Made by a program: the position numbers and the translations under genes. Shown piece after piece: positions 29,842 through 30,528 of a DNA stretch of 30,528 bases. The notes below the pieces were generated by a model that did not search any database, had not been told where the DNA came from, and was given only the letters and a program-made list of their open reading frames with translations. The first letter of the stretch is position 1. Each line of letters begins with the position of its first letter. The DNA is from Chromera velia (taxonomy: Eukaryota; Sar; Chromeraceae): assembly GCA_018398765.1 (NCBI GenBank), contig JAHBMJ010001108.1, positions 3,008-33,535 on the forward strand. The letters run 5' to 3'.

Positions 29842-30528
29842 TTAATGTCGTAAATACGGGCAGATCCATATACATGGCGGATCATCGGTTGTTGAGCGGC
29901 GATCAGGAAGAGTAAGAACACGATCGACCACTTCGTTTGCATGGGCAATAAAATATTTTTTCACTTTCCGTCGATAGGGGGCATGTAAAAGATGGCAGTA
30001 TGAAGGGAGCACCTCAAGTCCTTCATATGCTTGATAAAATACAAATTGCACGCCTTCAAGAACGCCACACAGGGAAGACGGCACCGTCTTTTTCTCAACT
30101 TGAAAGAAAAAAAGGATCTCTGCAAAACCCCACTCTAACATATAGGCCCTGATCCCTTTCATCATTTTGCTCACGCCGGCGTGAAGGGATATAATCGCGC
30201 TCGTCATACTGAAGCCGAGCTGTGTCCCGGTACGGAACGCCCCGGAATAGCATCCTTTCAAAGGATTTAATGGAGCATTCCTCTGACCCGTCTGCATGAA
30301 GAACAAGGTCGTCTTCAACAATCATCCGTCGGAACTGCCCAACATCCCTTAAGACCTTTGTCCGATAAAGAACGAACTTCATCTCCAGAACATGGTTGCC
30401 AATCAACCGTTTGATGCTCTCCACATTTCCTCTCCACCCAGCTTGCCCGAATATGTGCTCAATGAGAGCATCCCGAAAGGCGTCCCCTTCCGTTTCGGTA
30501 ACTCCAGTTTTTAAAGCCACTTCTGCAC
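29842..30528 (-). pseudogene. partial minus-strand gene with one frame break, unrecognised
   Basis: A frame enters from the window's right edge without a start and is coding-like to about 30180 (IKRLIGNHVLEMKFVLYRT, then IVEDDLVLHADGSEE and SFERMLFRGVPYRDTARLQ). From about 30220 a second minus-strand frame, one base ahead, takes over (MMKGIRAYMLEWGFAEILFF, later GLEVLPSYCHLLHAPYRRK) and runs to TAA at 29842. The two overlap by more than 100 bases, and no good intron was found between them, so a one-base indel is the simplest reading. Together they give more than 220 residues of ordered, soluble-looking protein without a recognised domain. Whether the gene is disabled or the sequence has an error cannot be told here. 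Confidence 0.5.

Overview
The window is eukaryotic nuclear DNA, most likely from a protist or alga. The evidence is one clear host gene (L-threonine aldolase) surrounded by long non-coding stretches, a Ty1/copia-order LTR retrotransposon, several TIR elements with target-site duplications, GT-AG intron-like signals, large microsatellites and a ~960-bp tandem satellite. There are no bacterial operons or Shine-Dalgarno-type starts. A chromerid alga such as Chromera velia would fit the mixed base composition and copia load, but that is a guess from general knowledge, not shown by the sequence.

Layout. 1-806: nothing identifiable apart from a GC-rich motif that recurs near 10.86 kb. 807-1791: a foldback-like TIR element with TGTTGGGC repeats and an exon-like frame inside. 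1792-2880: no gene. About 2.9-10.45 kb: a long zone whose minus strand holds several coding-like but unrecognised and broken frames, interrupted by microsatellites (4.08-4.83 kb), an AT-rich block (4.83-5.45 kb) and a clustered repeat family (7.24-8.48 kb). 10.69-11.17 kb: short direct repeats and a 66-bp tandem repeat. 11554-12747: L-threonine aldolase, intact, plus strand. 12.75-14.3 kb: AT-rich non-coding DNA with a MITE-like element.

14.3-25.8 kb is a nest. A tandem array of a ~960-bp AT-rich satellite was entered in its third unit by a minus-strand copia-order retrotransposon. That insertion (16724-24214) has a perfect 5-bp target duplication (CACCG). It carries two complete 261-bp LTRs, plus an extra stub of leader, gag and LTR end beyond the 3' LTR. 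The element's pol gene was later split by a plus-strand insertion carrying a reverse-transcriptase fragment of another class (RYMDD box, about 18107-19402). A second, unidentified ~680-bp segment interrupts the fourth satellite unit.

25.8-30.5 kb: non-coding DNA with three TIR elements: a hAT-like one with an 8-bp target duplication at 26834-27414, one with a 6-bp duplication at 28804-29158, and one at 29371-29666. The window ends with a partial, frame-broken, unrecognised gene on the minus strand. The threonine aldolase is the only gene that looks intact and functional. The retrotransposon is inactive as read, with nonsense codons, single-base shifts and a changed protease active site.
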